DNA of 64,000 bases. It comes from Hawksworthiomyces lignivorus. Taxonomy: Eukaryota; Ascomycota; Sordariomycetes; Ophiostomatales; Ophiostomataceae. Location of the stretch: assembly GCA_002917075.1 (NCBI GenBank), contig NTMA01000025.1, positions 372,001-436,000 of the forward strand. The letters run 5' to 3'. Position numbers and translations under genes: made by a program. Under the pieces are notes generated by a model. The model had not been told where the DNA came from, searched no databases, and saw nothing but the letters and a program-made list of their open reading frames with translations. Shown here one piece after another: positions 63,341 through 64,000 of the stretch. Numbering within the stretch: position 1 is the first letter of the stretch; the number at the start of each line of letters is the position of its first letter.

Positions 63341-64000
63341 GAGTATCTCGGTGTCTGGTGATCTTATGCTAGGATTCCAAAACTAATTAGCCGCCAATAT
63401 TATGGTATAGTATGTCTGCTTGTGATGACATGAAGACAATTTTGTTTCGGACTTCATCGTTAATAGCACAACAGCCACCCATCCTTCGATTGACTGCCAC
63501 ACAATTTATCTCAAGTCGGAGATCCTCATCCCCAACAGTCCACAAGCTCCCGTTCCCATAATTACATCGCATCACGGCTTCCCAGCAGGCCTTCAACGCC
63601 CTCTCCCCATCAACAAGCACGCACCACCCAATATTAACTCTTAACTTCTTATAGCTGCAAAATATATAATAAATATTAATTAATTTGGAGAACTATATAA
63701 ATGAAATCCTAAGCTTTTTAGAATATACAAGTGTTATGCCAGACAATTTGCATGTGCTATAGAGCTTATGTGTTGGGTTTCCCAGTTGCGCCGGATTATA
63801 CCGCTAATCCCTTGCTTTTATTCGCGCTTTTTCCCTCTGTAAGCTCAAGACCATTTCTTTTAGCTAAAAGACTTCCCTAACCTATATATAAGCATTGTAT
63901 ATTCCTCCCTTTTTTTTCCCCTTTAGTTTTCCATATAAAGGTATTTATATGCGTCAGACGTCTGCCTACCCTCGACGCTTGCCTACCCTCGAGGGTGTTT
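63341..64000. other. Right-edge stretch
   Basis: A minus-strand open frame, about 63650-63387, reads IGWCVLVDGERALKACWEAVMRC and onward to a stop. It has protein-like composition and may be a fragment of a small Cys-containing protein, but no start or family is clear. The rest is AT-rich. At the edge GCCTACCCTCGA occurs twice (63964-63975 and 63981-63992), the second leading into the palindrome ACCCTCGAGGGT (63985-63996). Confidence 0.4.

Noticed and set aside
1..64000. Secondary-metabolite backbone genes (PKS, NRPS, terpene synthase) or CRISPR-type arrays
   Set aside because: No domain or array of these kinds was seen on either strand.

Overview
The window is nuclear DNA from a filamentous ascomycete (Pezizomycotina). 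The evidence is many short GT..AG introns (about 43-142 bp), fungal regulators (two Zn2Cys6 proteins and a C2H2 protein with a fungal-specific regulatory domain), fungus-typical families such as DUF4267, five MFS carriers of different subfamilies, and copia-type retroelement debris. I cannot fix the genus. There is no ribosomal, tRNA, CRISPR or bacterial operon structure, and no PKS, NRPS or terpene synthase. The gene content is accessory: catabolism, detoxification and transport. Exon maps below were made by eye from splice signals, reading phase and family similarity.

Left part (1-13 kb): two isopenicillin-N-synthase-like Fe(II)/2-oxoglutarate dioxygenases (1-971 minus, running off the edge; 3646-4776 plus) flank an anion:cation-symporter-type MFS carrier (1576-3152). 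Next come a small frameshifted fungal protein, a Ser-rich secreted protein, an isochorismatase-fold protein without the usual catalytic cysteine, a divergent DHA1 drug-efflux carrier, and an SDR remnant beside an LTR fragment.

Middle (13-30 kb): an uncharacterised 687-aa membrane protein, a secreted GH18-like hydrolase, an 835-aa Zn2Cys6 regulator, a 14-TM DHA2 carrier and a six-exon 1022-aa prolyl-4-hydroxylase-like protein.

Catabolic block 1 (30.8-41.6 kb): 3-hydroxyisobutyrate dehydrogenase-like enzyme, metallo-beta-lactamase-fold lactonase, carboxymuconolactone decarboxylase (frameshifted as given), sugar-type MFS carrier, succinate-semialdehyde-type aldehyde dehydrogenase and a zinc alcohol dehydrogenase. 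Together they would take up a substrate, open a lactone or lactam ring and oxidise the product through an alcohol and a semialdehyde. An aminoglycoside-phosphotransferase-like kinase (also frame-broken) follows.

Block 2 (45-63.3 kb): DUF4267 protein, C2H2 regulator, polyol-type zinc dehydrogenase, a second lactonase, an unrecognised three-exon gene, an Old Yellow Enzyme, a glyoxalase-like protein, a DHA1 carrier and a Zn2Cys6 regulator with an 18-nt micro-exon.

Mobile DNA: one solo-LTR family is present as three full copies (about 178 bp; two with perfect 5-bp target duplications, one imperfect) plus a 60-bp fragment. A frameshifted copia reverse-transcriptase fragment lies at 57966-58518. 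Short motifs recur in intergenic DNA (GGGGTAAAAAA, YTCCACCGG, TACGGAGTA); the first two concentrate around block 1. Three genes carry single-base frame lesions, two of them in homopolymer runs, which may be decay or sequencing error.
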